Below, piece after piece: positions 43,524 through 43,564 of a stretch of DNA of 43,564 nucleotides. Numbering within the stretch: the stretch's first letter is position 1; each line of letters begins with the position of its first letter. A program made the translations under genes and the position numbers. The notes beneath the pieces were generated by a model, which was not told the origin of the DNA, ran no database searches, and worked only from the letters and a program-made list of their open reading frames with translations. The stretch is from an uncultured Muribaculum sp. (GTDB lineage Bacteria; Bacteroidota; Bacteroidia; Bacteroidales; Muribaculaceae): positions 1 to 43,564 of the forward strand of contig CAJTSK010000022.1 in NCBI GenBank assembly GCA_910578835.1, read 5' to 3'.

Positions 43524-43558
43524 AAAAAAAAGAGGCTGCAAGGGTTGCTTGCAGCCTC
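43524..43558 (-). terminator. Terminator of a minus-strand gene lying beyond the window
   Basis: An 11-base perfect stem (GAGGCTGCAAG / CTTGCAGCCTC) with a 5-base loop is followed on the minus strand by eight T residues (AAAAAAAA at 43524-43531 on the plus strand). It lies upstream of the methyltransferase gene, so it should end a transcript entering from the right. Confidence 0.85.
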
Positions 43559-43564
43559 GAAGGG

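Overview
The window reads as a chromosomal segment of a Bacteroidales bacterium, most likely a gut Muribaculaceae-type organism (family-level placement is inference). Seen directly: several genes are preceded by the Bacteroidota -7 element TAnnTTTG, some with TTTG about 20 bases upstream; many secreted proteins carry lipobox signal peptides; and the proteins are of Bacteroidales type (fimbrillin/Mfa-like lipoproteins, BspA-type LRR_5 repeats, BACON modules, M64 peptidases, TPR histidine kinases, C-terminal tails like T9SS sorting tails). No rRNA, complete tRNA, CRISPR array or intact insertion sequence was seen.

Layout. 1-4.6 kb is a small accessory patch: an AlbA/Schlafen-type ATP-binding regulator, a Fic protein, a phage-gene remnant and a two-gene toxin-antitoxin-like pair. 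The Fic/pair block is bracketed by two copies of a sequence that looks like a tRNA 3' end followed by a hairpin. 4.9-10.4 kb is a complete RND efflux operon (adaptor, pump, TolC-like channel), with a convergent AraC regulator at 10.5-11.4 kb. A CorC/HlyC-type membrane protein (11.6-12.9 kb) converges on a minus-strand run of four poorly characterised, mostly exported proteins (12.9-15.5 kb), headed by what looks like a collapsed RHS-type gene.

16.2-32.2 kb is the first of two striking modules: a TPR hybrid-type sensor kinase, then a response regulator whose LuxR-type HTH is followed by a membrane span and an extracytoplasmic FISUMP-like domain, then five surface proteins. Three of these are ~1155-residue lipoprotein paralogues with the order fimbrillin-like / LRR_5 / BACON / M64 peptidase. 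The first has lost its zinc-site residues, the second is intact, and the third has an intact active site but is split by one frameshift. A free-standing fimbrillin lipoprotein and a dockerin-like/Big_2 protein follow. 32.5-36.8 kb is the second module: a CHASE2 - multi-span - caspase-like (C14) membrane protein followed one base later by a FecR-like/DUF4384-like exported protein.

The same ~35-base sequence occurs three times in the same orientation (16.06, 32.34 and 36.81 kb), each 91-105 bases upstream of a -7 box, so that it both precedes and separates the two modules. It is either a shared regulatory element or the boundary repeat of exchangeable cassettes. A tandem pair of TTAGGG-N4-CCCTAA palindromes lies between the response-regulator gene and the first lipoprotein gene and is a candidate operator for that regulator.

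37.0-43.5 kb is housekeeping: an XRE/cupin regulator with an acyl-CoA synthetase, proB, a small exported protein, proA, and on the minus strand an RsmF-type rRNA m5C methyltransferase. The leading hypothesis for how the central genes work together is that the kinase and membrane-tethered regulator sense envelope conditions and control the surface lipoprotein operon, while the CHASE2-caspase/FecR pair is a second envelope-sensing effector under related control.
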